DNA of 64,000 nucleotides, taken from positions 57,667-121,666 of the forward strand of contig CAMAXW010000004.1 of NCBI GenBank assembly GCA_945862315.1, given 5' to 3'. The DNA is from Klebsiella pneumoniae (lineage in GTDB: Bacteria; Pseudomonadota; Gammaproteobacteria; Ga0077536). Shown here one piece after another: positions 34,664-42,607 of this stretch. The position numbers were made by a program, and so were the translations under genes. Positions within the stretch are counted from its first letter, which is position 1. Every line of letters begins with the position of its first letter. The notes under the pieces were generated by a model. It was not told the origin of the DNA. It was given only the letters and a program-made list of their open reading frames with translations, and searched no databases.

Positions 34664-36787
34664 ATGACGATGGATGATGAGATACTTCAAGACTTTTTGA
34701 TCGAAGCACAGGAAATCCTCGAGAACCTCGACACTCAATTAATTGACTTAGAGGCGTCGCCGCACGATCACAATTTGTTGAACGCTGTGTTTCGCAGCTT
34801 CCACACGATCAAGGGCGGTGCGGGCTTTCTGGCCCTCGACGCTATGGTCGAAGTGGCGCACAAAGCGGAAGACGTTTTCGACATGTTGCGGAACGGGCGC
34901 TTCACGCTCGATGCCGCGATCATGGACGTCTTCCTGCGCGTGCTGGACTTGCTGCGGGGCATGTTTGAGAGCATCAATGCGGGCACGAGTCCCGCGCCGG
35001 TGCCGCGCGAGTTGATCGAACAACTGCGGTGCATCGCGGCGGGCGAGTCGCTACAAGAACCCCTTGCGCAGGCCACTTTTAGCGTGGCTGACGGCGGTGA
35101 ATTCGACGATGTGGTCGCCGGCATGCTGGCCGAGTCGCCCGCTGTCGGGAACGCTTCACAGCATATCGACGATGCCGAATTTGAAGCCTTGCTAGATGCT
35201 CGGCACGCCCCCGCTCCGACCAACGTGAGTGCGCCCAATAGCGATGTGATTTCTGACGACGAATTTGACGCGCTGCTGGACAGCTTACAAGCCTCTAAGG
35301 CGCCCACGCCCGTCCCGACCCCCACGCCCATCCCGATGCAGGCCGCTCACGGAACAATCTCCGACGACGAATTTGAGTCGTTGCTCGACAACCTTGATGC
35401 TCAGAGAAAAGCCCCGGCGAGTATGGCCAGTAGCGCAGCACCCCTCGCCACCGTGGCTGCCGCAGCACCCAGCGATGCCATTAGCGATGCTGAGTTCGAA
35501 GCACTGCTCGATAAACTTCAACCTAAATCAAATGGCGCACCTGCATCGGCACCCGTGGCGAAAGCCAAGCCCGCAGCGGCGCCGGTGCCGGTGCCGGTGC
35601 CGCAGGCTAGCGAGCCGCAACCGAAGGACAACACCATACGGGTAGGCACGGACGTGCTGGACCGCATCATGAACATGGTGGGCGAGTTGGTGCTGATCAG
35701 AAACCGACTCACTAATTTGCAAGGCCGAATTGGTGATGTGGAGGTGACCCAAGCGGTGAGTAACCTGGATGTCATCACGAGCGACCTGCAGATGGCGGCG
35801 ATGAAAACGCGGATGCAGCCGATTAAAAAAGTCTTCGGACGCTTTCCGCGCGTGGTGCGCGATCTGGCGCGGACGCTCGGCAAAGAAGTTGAGCTGGAGT
35901 TAGTGGGCGAGGAAACCGATCTGGACAAAAATTTGGTGGAGGCGCTGTCCGACCCACTCGTGCATTTAGTTCGCAACGCGGTAGACCACGGTGTGGAAAT
36001 GCCCGCCGCACGGCTCGCCGCGGGTAAGTCGCGCGGTGGCATGCTGCGCTTGTCCGCCGAGCAGGATGGCGATCAAATATTGTTGATCATTCGCGACGAC
36101 GGCAAAGGTATGGACGCCGAGATTCTGCGCGGCAAGTCGGTGGAGAAGGGTTTGCTGGACGAAGACGCCGCGCTGCGGTTAACCGAACGCGAATGTTTCG
36201 AGCTGATTTTTCTGCCGGGCTTTTCCACGAAGGAAGAAATTTCGGACGTCTCGGGTCGTGGTGTGGGGATGGACGTGGTGAAGACTCGGATTACCCAACT
36301 CAATGGGTCGATTGAGATCGACTCAAAAGTTGGCGTGGGTACGACGATTAAAATTCGAGTCCCACTGACGCTCGCCATTATGCCCACGCTGATGATCAAT
36401 TTGGGCGCGCAAATTTTCGCACTGCCGCTGGTTAACGTGAAGGAAATTATCGATTTCCGGCGCGAGCAGGCCCAAGACATTAATGGACGAAAAACTTTGG
36501 TGGTCCGTGGCAAAGCGTTGCCTTTGTTTTACCTCACGCGCTGGCTGGTAAGCGGTGTGCACGAACTGACGGTCGATCAGGGACACGTGGTCATTGTTGG
36601 CGTGGGCAGTCAGACCCTGGGGTTTATCGTGGACGGCCTGATAGGTCAGGAAGAGGTGGTTATCAAACCGCTGGGCGCGCTGTTGAGTGGTGCGCGCGGT
36701 TTGTCTGGGGCGACGATTACCGGCAACGGTCGAATTGCGCTAATCCTTGATTTGCCAGAACTCATCGACGCGTACGCGCGTCGCTGA
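34664..36787 (+). CDS. cheA: CheA, chemotaxis histidine kinase with four EFEALLD motifs
   Basis: A 707-aa kinase. P1 Hpt has the phosphorylated His47 in FRSFHTIKGGAGF. P3 starts near 323 (DNTIRVGTDVLDRIMN), P4 has the N box HLVRNAVDHGVE and DDGKGMD, and P5 is the CheW-like C-terminus. No P2 domain is recognisable between about 135 and 320. Instead a Pro/Ala-rich linker carries four copies of an acidic peptide (DDAEFEALLD, SDDEFDALLD, SDDEFESLLD, SDAEFEALLD) near residues 169, 197, 233 and 274. These resemble the CheY-binding ends of FliM and CheZ. The start may be ATG 34664 or 34670, after GGGGAAG. Confidence 0.95.
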   Translation: MTMDDEILQDFLIEAQEILENLDTQLIDLEASPHDHNLLNAVFRSFHTIKGGAGFLALDAMVEVAHKAEDVFDMLRNGRFTLDAAIMDVFLRVLDLLRGMFESINAGTSPAPVPRELIEQLRCIAAGESLQEPLAQATFSVADGGEFDDVVAGMLAESPAVGNASQHIDDAEFEALLDARHAPAPTNVSAPNSDVISDDEFDALLDSLQASKAPTPVPTPTPIPMQAAHGTISDDEFESLLDNLDAQRKAPASMASSAAPLATVAAAAPSDAISDAEFEALLDKLQPKSNGAPASAPVAKAKPAAAPVPVPVPQASEPQPKDNTIRVGTDVLDRIMNMVGELVLIRNRLTNLQGRIGDVEVTQAVSNLDVITSDLQMAAMKTRMQPIKKVFGRFPRVVRDLARTLGKEVELELVGEETDLDKNLVEALSDPLVHLVRNAVDHGVEMPAARLAAGKSRGGMLRLSAEQDGDQILLIIRDDGKGMDAEILRGKSVEKGLLDEDAALRLTERECFELIFLPGFSTKEEISDVSGRGVGMDVVKTRITQLNGSIEIDSKVGVGTTIKIRVPLTLAIMPTLMINLGAQIFALPLVNVKEIIDFRREQAQDINGRKTLVVRGKALPLFYLTRWLVSGVHELTVDQGHVVIVGVGSQTLGFIVDGLIGQEEVVIKPLGALLSGARGLSGATITGNGRIALILDLPELIDAYARR

Positions 36788-36811
36788 GCCGCGAGCGACC
36801 AGGGCAGATTA

Positions 36812-37303
36812 ATGGACTGCGCCCACCGCCAGAAAACGGCTGTGCCTATCCGGGTGCTGGTGGTAGATGCCCCAGCGTTCTTGCGCGCGCAGCTGGTGAA
36901 GACCCGGGCAGGGGAGCCGGCTATGCCCAACGTCGGGGCGGCCGCAGGCGGGCGTGTGGCGCCGGGAGGGTGGCAAACTCGGGTGCGGCACCTTGGCGAA
37001 TTATGGTTCACGCAACTAACCGCCGGCATCTTCGATGACGTCTGCCTGGCGTCACTACGGATGTTGTTGACGAGCCTTGCACGCAGCATGGTGCGCGATG
37101 CCGGCGCGGTAGTGTTAACAGAGATGGGGTGCGATGGCAGTCTAAGATTGCGCCCACTAGTGGCTGCGAGCGGCACGTTGTGGGCCCAGAACAAGGCGAT
37201 CAGCGCTATTTTTGGGATGCTGGCGGCACGGCTGCGCACGGGTCTCGCGGCGGCAGTTATTGCGGCGTGCGTGCTGGCGTTACCCGGGGCGCAAGCCCGG
37301 TGA
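36812..37303 (+). pseudogene. Decayed, internally deleted cheB remnant (open frame, 163 codons)
   Basis: It sits exactly where cheB lies in Pseudomonas-type clusters. The N-terminus IRVLVVDAPAFLR matches the CheB receiver start (VLVVDDSAF), but one acidic-pocket Asp is Ala. After about 30 residues it jumps to the methylesterase C-terminal third. This matches VAPGGWQTRVR (APGGKQ), VVLTEMGCDGSLRL (VLTGMGxDG) and LWAQNKAISAIFGM (AQDExSxVFGM). The phosphoacceptor region and the catalytic Ser and His segments are missing, and only the third catalytic Asp remains. Normal CheB is about 350 residues. The frame is still open and its TGA overlaps the motC GTG, so it may persist for translational coupling. 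Confidence 0.8.
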
Positions 37304-38046
37304 GATGGGATATTCTCAGCGTCGTTGGGCTCCTGTTGGCGGTTGGCGCCGTGCTTTCTGGGCAGTATCTCGATGGCGGCCAGGTCTCGATGCTATTCAA
37401 CGGGCCCGCACTCTTGATCGTGCTGGGTGGCACGCTGGGCGCCACGATGTTGCAATCGCCGATAGGCGTTTTTGCCCGTGCGCTAGAAATTTCGGCGTGG
37501 GTGCTACGACCACCGGTGCAGCCGCTGGAACCCCTCTTTAACGACCTCATTCATTGGTGTCGAGTGGCGCGTCGCGATGGTTTGCTGGGGCTGGAGGGGC
37601 TGGTGGAATCCGTACAACATCCGTTCGCCCGCAAAGCACTGCAATTATTAATCGATGGCAACGACCCCGAACTTATCCGAGAAACCCTGATGACTGAGAG
37701 CAATGCTCGCGAGCAGCGCGACCTCCAAGCTGCTCGGGTCTACGAAGGAATGGGGGGATATGCTCCCACCCTAGGCATTTTGGGCGCGGTGATCGGACTC
37801 ATCGAGGTGATGAACCATCTGAGCGATCCCGCTTTGCTGGGGCGCGGTATTGCCGTGGCCTTCGTGTCGACGGTTTATGGCGTGGCTTTTGCCAATCTGA
37901 TTTTCCTACCCATGGGCGCTAAGCTTAAAGCGCTGGTCAGGAACGAGACCCAGCTCGATGAAATGATCACGATCGGTATCACCGCGATCGCCGATGGGGA
38001 AAACCCACGGGTAATCGAATCGCGCCTACAAGGTCTGCTGGGGTGA
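37300..38046 (+). CDS. motC: MotC (MotA-type) stator protein
   Basis: A 248-aa MotA-family stator subunit with four hydrophobic segments. It has NGPALLIVLGGTLGATMLQS near the N-terminus, GGYAPTLGILGAVIGLIEVM and GIAVAFVSTVYGVAFANLIF. The GTG at 37300 overlaps the cheB-remnant stop (GTGA) and matches the family start. An ATG at 37129 would add 57 unrelated residues. Together with MotD it forms a proton-driven stator. Confidence 0.93.
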   Translation: MRWDILSVVGLLLAVGAVLSGQYLDGGQVSMLFNGPALLIVLGGTLGATMLQSPIGVFARALEISAWVLRPPVQPLEPLFNDLIHWCRVARRDGLLGLEGLVESVQHPFARKALQLLIDGNDPELIRETLMTESNAREQRDLQAARVYEGMGGYAPTLGILGAVIGLIEVMNHLSDPALLGRGIAVAFVSTVYGVAFANLIFLPMGAKLKALVRNETQLDEMITIGITAIADGENPRVIESRLQGLLG

Positions 38047-38990
38047 GCCCGCGGGCGCGTGCGCCATGGCGGCGTGCGCCAACTGAGGAAGAACCAACCC
38101 GCGACCGCTGGTTGGTCTCTTACGCGGATTTCATCACACTCCTACTGGCTTTTTTCGTCGTGCTCTACTCCGTTTCTTCCGTTAATAACGGTAAGTTTCG
38201 GGTGCTGTCGAAAGCCTTGGAAAGTGATCTAAAGGCCCAACCCAAAAGCGAGGAACGCCCGGAGCGCTCGCGTGCCGTGCCCATCGATATGGGCGGTGGT
38301 GCGCCACCTCGTGAAAGTCTCTTGGACGCGCCGCGCAATATTGCCGATTTAGAAGAGGCAGCGGGCGCTGACTCCATCAACGCCCAAACCCCGGCCTTGG
38401 TCGCACCACCCGCGCTGCCGGTGGCGGGTACGCCCCGCGAAAAACTAGAGGCCGCGATTGGTGCGTTTGGGGGCCGCGACGACGTGAAGCTCCGTGAAAC
38501 CCGGGATTGGCTGGAGATTGAACTGGGCAGTGAGGTGCTATTCGCCACCGGCAGCGCTACCGTGAGTGCCGCCGCCATGCCGGCGCTAGCGCAAATTGCA
38601 GCAGTCGTTGCCGACATGGGGCATGCCGTGCGGGTGGAGGGCTTTACGGATAACGTCGCCTTCAGCGGCGGAGCCTTCGGGTCCAACTGGGGTTTGTCGG
38701 CAGCCCGCGCGGCAACAATTGCCGAATATCTAGCGACCGCCGGCGTGACACCGGAAAAACTTGCCGCGATTGGTTACGGTGAGCACCGTCCGATTGCTGA
38801 CAACACCACGCCAGAAGGCCGTCGTCAAAACCGTCGCGTGGTGGTAGCTATTGGCAAAAATGACCAAGTGACGCTGGCTGGCGCTGCCAGCGCAGCCGCG
38901 CAACCTACCTTAACGCCACCGGCGAAAGAAGCGGCCCAATCCTTGCAGAGAGTTATGCAACTTCCCGGACCTGCGGAGATTGCAGAATGA
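38043..38990 (+). CDS. motD: MotD (MotB-type) stator protein
   Basis: A 315-aa MotB-family protein with a GTG start overlapping motC. The single transmembrane helix contains the proton-carrying Asp in SYADFITLLLAFFVVLYS. The C-terminal OmpA/MotB peptidoglycan-binding domain shows TDNVAF and YGEHRPIADNTTPEGRRQNR. Between them is a plug/linker of about 100 residues. It overlaps the next gene by 4 bp. Confidence 0.94.
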   Translation: MSPRARAPWRRAPTEEEPTRDRWLVSYADFITLLLAFFVVLYSVSSVNNGKFRVLSKALESDLKAQPKSEERPERSRAVPIDMGGGAPPRESLLDAPRNIADLEEAAGADSINAQTPALVAPPALPVAGTPREKLEAAIGAFGGRDDVKLRETRDWLEIELGSEVLFATGSATVSAAAMPALAQIAAVVADMGHAVRVEGFTDNVAFSGGAFGSNWGLSAARAATIAEYLATAGVTPEKLAAIGYGEHRPIADNTTPEGRRQNRRVVVAIGKNDQVTLAGAASAAAQPTLTPPAKEAAQSLQRVMQLPGPAEIAE

Positions 38991-39781
38991 AAATCTGGAC
39001 CATTGCGGCGCAAAAAGGTGGTGTTGGCAAAACCACTACGACCATTAGTTTAGCTGGCTGCTTGTTGCGCGAAGGTGCGCGCGTGCTGCTGGTTGACCTT
39101 GACCCCCACGGCTCGCTAACCACCTATTGCGGATTTGATCCCGATGTCGTGGAACCCAACTTGTATAGCCTGTTCGCCGCGGTGGCAGACGGCGCCATGG
39201 TGGGCATCAATGACATGGTGCTGCCGACGGCTATTCCTGATTTAAGCATCGCGCCAGCGTCCACCGCGCTGGTGACCTTGGAGCGCCGTTTTGGGCTCAA
39301 GCAGGGTATGGGGCTGGCGCTTAAACGTAGCCTCGCGCTAGGTGCCCAGCATTACGACTATTGCCTCATCGACTGCCCGCCCACCCTCGGGGTACTGGTG
39401 GTCAACGCGCTGGTTTGTTGTGAACAACTCGTGGTGCCGGTGCAGACCGAGTTCCTCGCCGAGCGCTCGCTCGACCGGTTGCTCAGCACTTTGCGGATGA
39501 TCGAAAGTGCACGCGGTCAGCCCTTGCCACATTTGGTGGTGCCCACGCTGTTTGATCGTCGCACGCGGGCCGCCACCGATACGTTGGCTGCCATGCGGGC
39601 GCGCGTCGATATCAACTTATGGAGCGGCACCATCCCGGTGGATACGCAACTGCGCGAAGCGAGCAGGATAGGCGTGCCGCTGACGTTGCGTCACCCCTAT
39701 GCCCGCGGCAGTCTTGCCTATCAGGCACTGCTCGCGGCGGTGCGTGACGAGGAGCCCGAAGCCATGAGGGTTGCCGGATGA
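38987..39781 (+). CDS. parC: ParA-family ATPase (ParC-like), chemotaxis array positioning
   Basis: A 264-aa ParA/Soj-type ATPase with AQKGGVGKTTTTISLAG, DLDPHGSLTTY and DCPPTLGVLVVNAL. In Vibrio and Pseudomonas ParC (in the che cluster after motCD) places chemotaxis arrays at the pole together with ParP. The same order is seen here. ATGA overlaps at both ends show tight coupling. Confidence 0.88.
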   Translation: MKIWTIAAQKGGVGKTTTTISLAGCLLREGARVLLVDLDPHGSLTTYCGFDPDVVEPNLYSLFAAVADGAMVGINDMVLPTAIPDLSIAPASTALVTLERRFGLKQGMGLALKRSLALGAQHYDYCLIDCPPTLGVLVVNALVCCEQLVVPVQTEFLAERSLDRLLSTLRMIESARGQPLPHLVVPTLFDRRTRAATDTLAAMRARVDINLWSGTIPVDTQLREASRIGVPLTLRHPYARGSLAYQALLAAVRDEEPEAMRVAG

Positions 39782-40278
39782 GCCTGCTTCAGCCAGCGCC
39801 AAAACTCTCGACCGCTGAATTGGTCAGTCGTTATCTCATTGAACACCTGCAAATTATTGATGAGGTACCTAGCCCCCCGGTGGTCGTGACCCAGCCTGGG
39901 TTGCTGTCCACCGTGGCCTTTTTGGTGGGACCTTTTCGGTTTCTCTGCCGTGCCGATGCGCTCCTCACCATCGCGCCCACCACGCCCTGTGCGGTGGTGA
40001 TCGATGCGGTAGAACTGGTGCCCGAACCCTACCGCAGTAAATTGGACGGTGGGCAGGTACTGGCCCGCGATGCCATTTGGTTGCGCGGCGGTCGGCTGGA
40101 AATTCGCGGCTGTCGCTTGGAAGGCTCGCGAGATATTTCCCCAGAAATGCTCACTCCGCGCGGTCCACGCGCCGCCGCGCCGTGGATCGGCGCGACCTTG
40201 CGCGATCCACCGGCGTTTGTACTGGATCCCGACGCCACCCAACTGCATTTCATGCGCCGTTTGCGAGCCAGCGACTAA
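39778..40278 (+). CDS. Degenerate CheW-like / ParP-position protein
   Basis: A 166-aa protein between the ParA-like gene and cheW, where ParP (AIF/CheW-like domain) is found in related clusters. A CheW-like pattern is faintly visible (TVAFLVGPFRFLCRADALLTI), but typical conserved glycines are few and the protein is shorter than ParP. It may be a reduced ParP that links the ATPase to CheA. Call rests on position and weak resemblance. Confidence 0.55.
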   Translation: MSLLQPAPKLSTAELVSRYLIEHLQIIDEVPSPPVVVTQPGLLSTVAFLVGPFRFLCRADALLTIAPTTPCAVVIDAVELVPEPYRSKLDGGQVLARDAIWLRGGRLEIRGCRLEGSRDISPEMLTPRGPRAAAPWIGATLRDPPAFVLDPDATQLHFMRRLRASD

Positions 40279-40282
40279 AGAC

Positions 40283-40298
40283 TGGCACGATCAGTGCT
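40283..40298 (+). promoter_or_regulatory. sigma-54 promoter for cheW
   Basis: TGGCACGATCAGTGCT has a perfect -24 half (TGGCACG), GG at 40284-40285 and GC at 40296-40297 with 10 bp between. The -12 half is GTGC instead of TTGC. The predicted start near 40309 gives a 68-nt leader with GAGG before the cheW ATG. Confidence 0.6.
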
Positions 40299-40376
40299 CT
40301 GCTGATGGTGACGACGCTTGAATCGTCGAAAATTTGACGCCAAGGCGCCTTTCGCCTAGTTACCGAGGTACCGACC

Positions 40377-40853
40377 ATGAGTTCTGTGTTGAAACAAAAA
40401 GAGAGCCAATTCAATCGGTGGGTCACTTACCGGTTGGCCGATGAGATTTACGGCATCAACGTCATGCAGGTGCAGGAAGTGCTGCGGATGAGCGAGATTG
40501 CCCCGGTGCCTGGGGCGCCTTCTTGCGTGTTGGGCATTATCAATCTGCGCGGCAATGTGGTGACGGTGGTGGATGCGCGCGAGCTATTCGGTTTGTCGCG
40601 CAGCGACGCTACCGACCAAACCCGCATCATGATTGTTGAAATCAATAAATTGATCGTCGGCCTGCTGGTCGACAGCGTCGCGGAGGTGGTCAATATCCAA
40701 AATTCCGATATCGACTCCGCGCCCAACATCGGCACTGACGAAAATGCGCGCTACATCCAAGGTGTGTTTAGCAAGAATAACGAGATATTGATCTTGGTCG
40801 ATCTCAATCGACTGATGGGCCCGGACGCGCAATTTATCCAAGGCGGGTTCTAA
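40377..40853 (+). CDS. cheW: CheW, receptor-kinase coupling protein
   Basis: A 158-aa CheW with FNRWVTYRLADEIYGINVMQVQ (in two parts), IINLRGNVVTVVDARELFGL and LVDSVAEVVNI. It bridges methyl-accepting receptors and CheA. It is separated from the upstream gene by 98 bp carrying a sigma-54-like promoter and followed closely by a DUF2802 gene. Confidence 0.96.
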   Translation: MSSVLKQKESQFNRWVTYRLADEIYGINVMQVQEVLRMSEIAPVPGAPSCVLGIINLRGNVVTVVDARELFGLSRSDATDQTRIMIVEINKLIVGLLVDSVAEVVNIQNSDIDSAPNIGTDENARYIQGVFSKNNEILILVDLNRLMGPDAQFIQGGF

Positions 40854-40862
40854 CCCTCCGCC

Positions 40863-41285
40863 ATGCCAAATTCACTCTCGCCTCTAGACCTCATGCCCCT
40901 CTGGTTGGGTACTGTGCTGTTCGGGCTCATTGTCTTGACGCTGATCGGAGTCGCTCGCAGCCAAGCGCGCCGCCTGGTCGCTTTGGGGAATGCGCTGGCA
41001 GAAGAACGCAAAGTGCGTGAGCAACTGGCCCGCGATGTAGGTGGACTCGTGGCGTGCTCCCGCGCATTGGCAGAACGCGTGGCTCAACAAACGTTCAAGC
41101 AGAAGGCCCTATTGGAACGGCTGAACGAAATGGCCCAACAAATGGACGGTGGCCAGGCGATTACCCAAGCCGAGCGTTTGATGGCGGGTGGGCTGGAAAT
41201 GGACCAAATCACCCAAATGTGTGCGCTCTCGCAGGGTGAAGCGGCGCTACTCGAGCGCTGGAAAAACCATCGCAGCGCGGCCTGA
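40863..41285 (+). CDS. DUF2802 protein at the end of the che cluster
   Basis: A 140-aa protein with an N-terminal transmembrane helix (about 12-32), a coiled-coil stretch (EERKVREQLARDVGGLVACS) and a C-terminal DUF2802 segment with AERLMAGGLEMDQITQMC. Genes of this family commonly follow cheW in gammaproteobacteria. Function is unknown; a polar chemotaxis role is inferred from the context only. It starts 9 bp after cheW. Confidence 0.8.
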   Translation: MPNSLSPLDLMPLWLGTVLFGLIVLTLIGVARSQARRLVALGNALAEERKVREQLARDVGGLVACSRALAERVAQQTFKQKALLERLNEMAQQMDGGQAITQAERLMAGGLEMDQITQMCALSQGEAALLERWKNHRSAA

Positions 41286-41357
41286 TCACCGCCGTCCTTG
41301 TCGCCTAGTCCACAACTGGTTTACCCTTCGCCCCCCGCGCCATAAGTAACGCGAATT

Positions 41358-41447
41358 GGAGAGATGTCCGAGTGGTTTAAGGAGCACGCCTGGAAAGCGT
41401 GTATAGGCGAAAGTCTATCGAGGGTTCGAATCCCTCTCTCTCCGCCA
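41358..41447 (+). tRNA. tRNA-Ser (anticodon GGA)
   Basis: A 90-nt class II tRNA. The acceptor GGAGAGA (41358-41364) pairs with TCTCTCC (41437-41443), with discriminator G and encoded CCA at 41445-41447. Anticodon GGA is at 41392-41394 in a CACGC/GCGTG stem. A long variable arm and the T loop GGTTCGAATCC follow, as in tRNA-Ser. Confidence 0.97.
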
Positions 41448-41449
41448 AT

Positions 41450-41477
41450 AAAAAAACCCGCTGGTGCGGGTTTTTTT
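41450..41477 (+). terminator. Rho-independent terminator of tRNA-Ser
   Basis: AAAAAACCCGC (41451-41461), loop TGGT, GCGGGTTTTTT (41466-41476), followed by more T. It begins 3 bp after the CCA. The flanking A- and T-runs make it able to act on both strands. Confidence 0.9.
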
Positions 41478-41671
41478 ATTGGCGCAAGAGAGGGTAGCAG
41501 GAGCAGCCTCCGGTTCGACAAACTCGCACAGCGAGTTTGGACGCCGTAGGCGCCCCGCAGGGGTGAGCATGCGCCTAAGTGCCGGCGAATCTATCCCTCT
41601 CGTAAAGCTTTGGAGAACCCGCACCAGCGGGTTTTTTTATTGGCGCAAGAGAGGGTAGCAGGAGCAGCCTC
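41466..41671. repeat. 45-bp perfect direct repeat after tRNA-Ser
   Basis: The same 45 bp, from GCGGGTTTTTTTATTGGCGC to GGAGCAGCCTC, occur at 41466-41510 and 41627-41671. Between them lie a hairpin AAACTCGC/GCGAGTTT (41520-41538) and a second terminator hairpin. This looks like a duplication of the tRNA-downstream segment, as left by integration, excision or slippage. Confidence 0.85.
41616..41639 (+). terminator. Second copy of the tRNA-type terminator
   Basis: AACCCGC (41616-41622), loop ACCA, GCGGGTT (41627-41633), then a T-run. It belongs to the duplicated segment downstream of tRNA-Ser. The bases before it (ATCCCTCTCG, about 41592-41601) faintly resemble the tRNA 3' end. Confidence 0.75.
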
Positions 41672-41917
41672 ATTCTTGACCCCGAAACGAATGCGTTTGA
41701 GGTGCGCCAGTTCGAGGGTGGATGCTTGGGTTTTTTATCGCCACGGGCGCGCAGGTAGCTACGGATGGAAGGCCATCTTCAGTCGCTTCGGCTGTCATCA
41801 CAGCACTGCGTGGCGGCGTTCGTCGGCGGCGCACCAGCACGCGGCAGGTCCGCTAAACGGACCCAGACCGAGCATTTTGTTCTGAGAATGTATTGCACTA
41901 AGTGGTATATTTTCCCC

Positions 41918-42306
41918 ATGAAGAGAGTTTTCCAAACCTCAACCTTTACCCGCTGGATGCGAAAAGCAGGTCTGAACGACGATGCCTTGTGCGACGCGGT
42001 CTCCGAGATGGTCCAAGGACTTGTGGATGCCGACTTGGGCGGCCATGTGGTAAAAAAAAGCGGATCGCACTGCCCGGGCAGGGTAAGCGTGGCGGAGCGA
42101 GGACCATCGTGGCCACCAAGATGGCGGACCGCTGGTTCTTTCTCTACGGATTTGGCAAGAACGAACGTGCCAATATCGACAAGGACGAACTGAAAGTGTT
42201 TCAAGAAGTGGCGAAGGAACTACTGGGGTTCGATCACCGACAACTGGCGACCGCCCTAGCGGCTGGAGAGATTGTGGAGATATGTGATGGCAACGACGAA
42301 GCGTAA
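41918..42306 (+). pseudogene. RelE/ParE-like toxin gene interrupted at an A8 run
   Basis: The first part (ATG 41918) reads MKRVFQTSTFTRWMRKAGL and runs to LGGHVVKK. The homologous continuation RIALPGQGKRGGARTIVATK, ending EIVEICDGNDEA, is in the -1 frame. The break falls at eight A (42052-42059). Seven frame-0 bases here, A AAA AAA, form a slippery heptamer, and a -1 slip would give a full toxin of about 129 residues. Alternatives are a plain mutation, a phase-variable tract or a sequencing error. The toxin overlaps the antitoxin gene start, as expected for a type II system of the toxin-first (HigBA-like) kind. Confidence 0.75.
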
Positions 42307-42607
42307 AAGCCGAATTCTGGATGAGATGCATGAAACCGCCCGTGGGCTGCACGGCGCGGACCTGATCAGTAAGCGGCGTATGGGTGAGTTTGATGCCTTG
42401 TGCCATCTTGATGTCCACGAGATGGCACCGCAAAAGATTAAGTCTCTGCGCGAACAAGCGCATGTGAGCCAAGCGGTTTTTGCTGCCGTGCTAAACACCA
42501 GTCTGTCCACGGTGCAGAAGTGGGAGGTTGGCGACAAGAAGCCGAGCGGCCCCTCCCTGAAACTGCTGAATCTGATTGAACGTAAGGGGCTGGAAGCCAT
42601 CATCTGA
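42287..42607 (+). CDS. XRE-family antitoxin (HigA-like)
   Basis: A 106-aa helix-turn-helix protein. The C-terminal XRE domain includes KIKSLREQAHVSQAVFAAVL and STVQKWEVGDKKPSGPSLKL. It overlaps the preceding toxin by 20 bp. ATG 42287 follows GTGGAG; an ATG at 42272 adds five residues. It would neutralise the toxin and repress the operon. It appears intact although the toxin is frameshifted. Confidence 0.85.
   Translation: MATTKRKSRILDEMHETARGLHGADLISKRRMGEFDALCHLDVHEMAPQKIKSLREQAHVSQAVFAAVLNTSLSTVQKWEVGDKKPSGPSLKLLNLIERKGLEAII

Noticed and set aside
41321..41521. Short frames across the tRNA-Ser and its terminator
   Set aside because: They translate the tRNA and hairpin; not proteins.
41672..41917. 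Possible integrase fragment between the direct repeat and the toxin gene
   Set aside because: No recombinase motif could be read in any frame.
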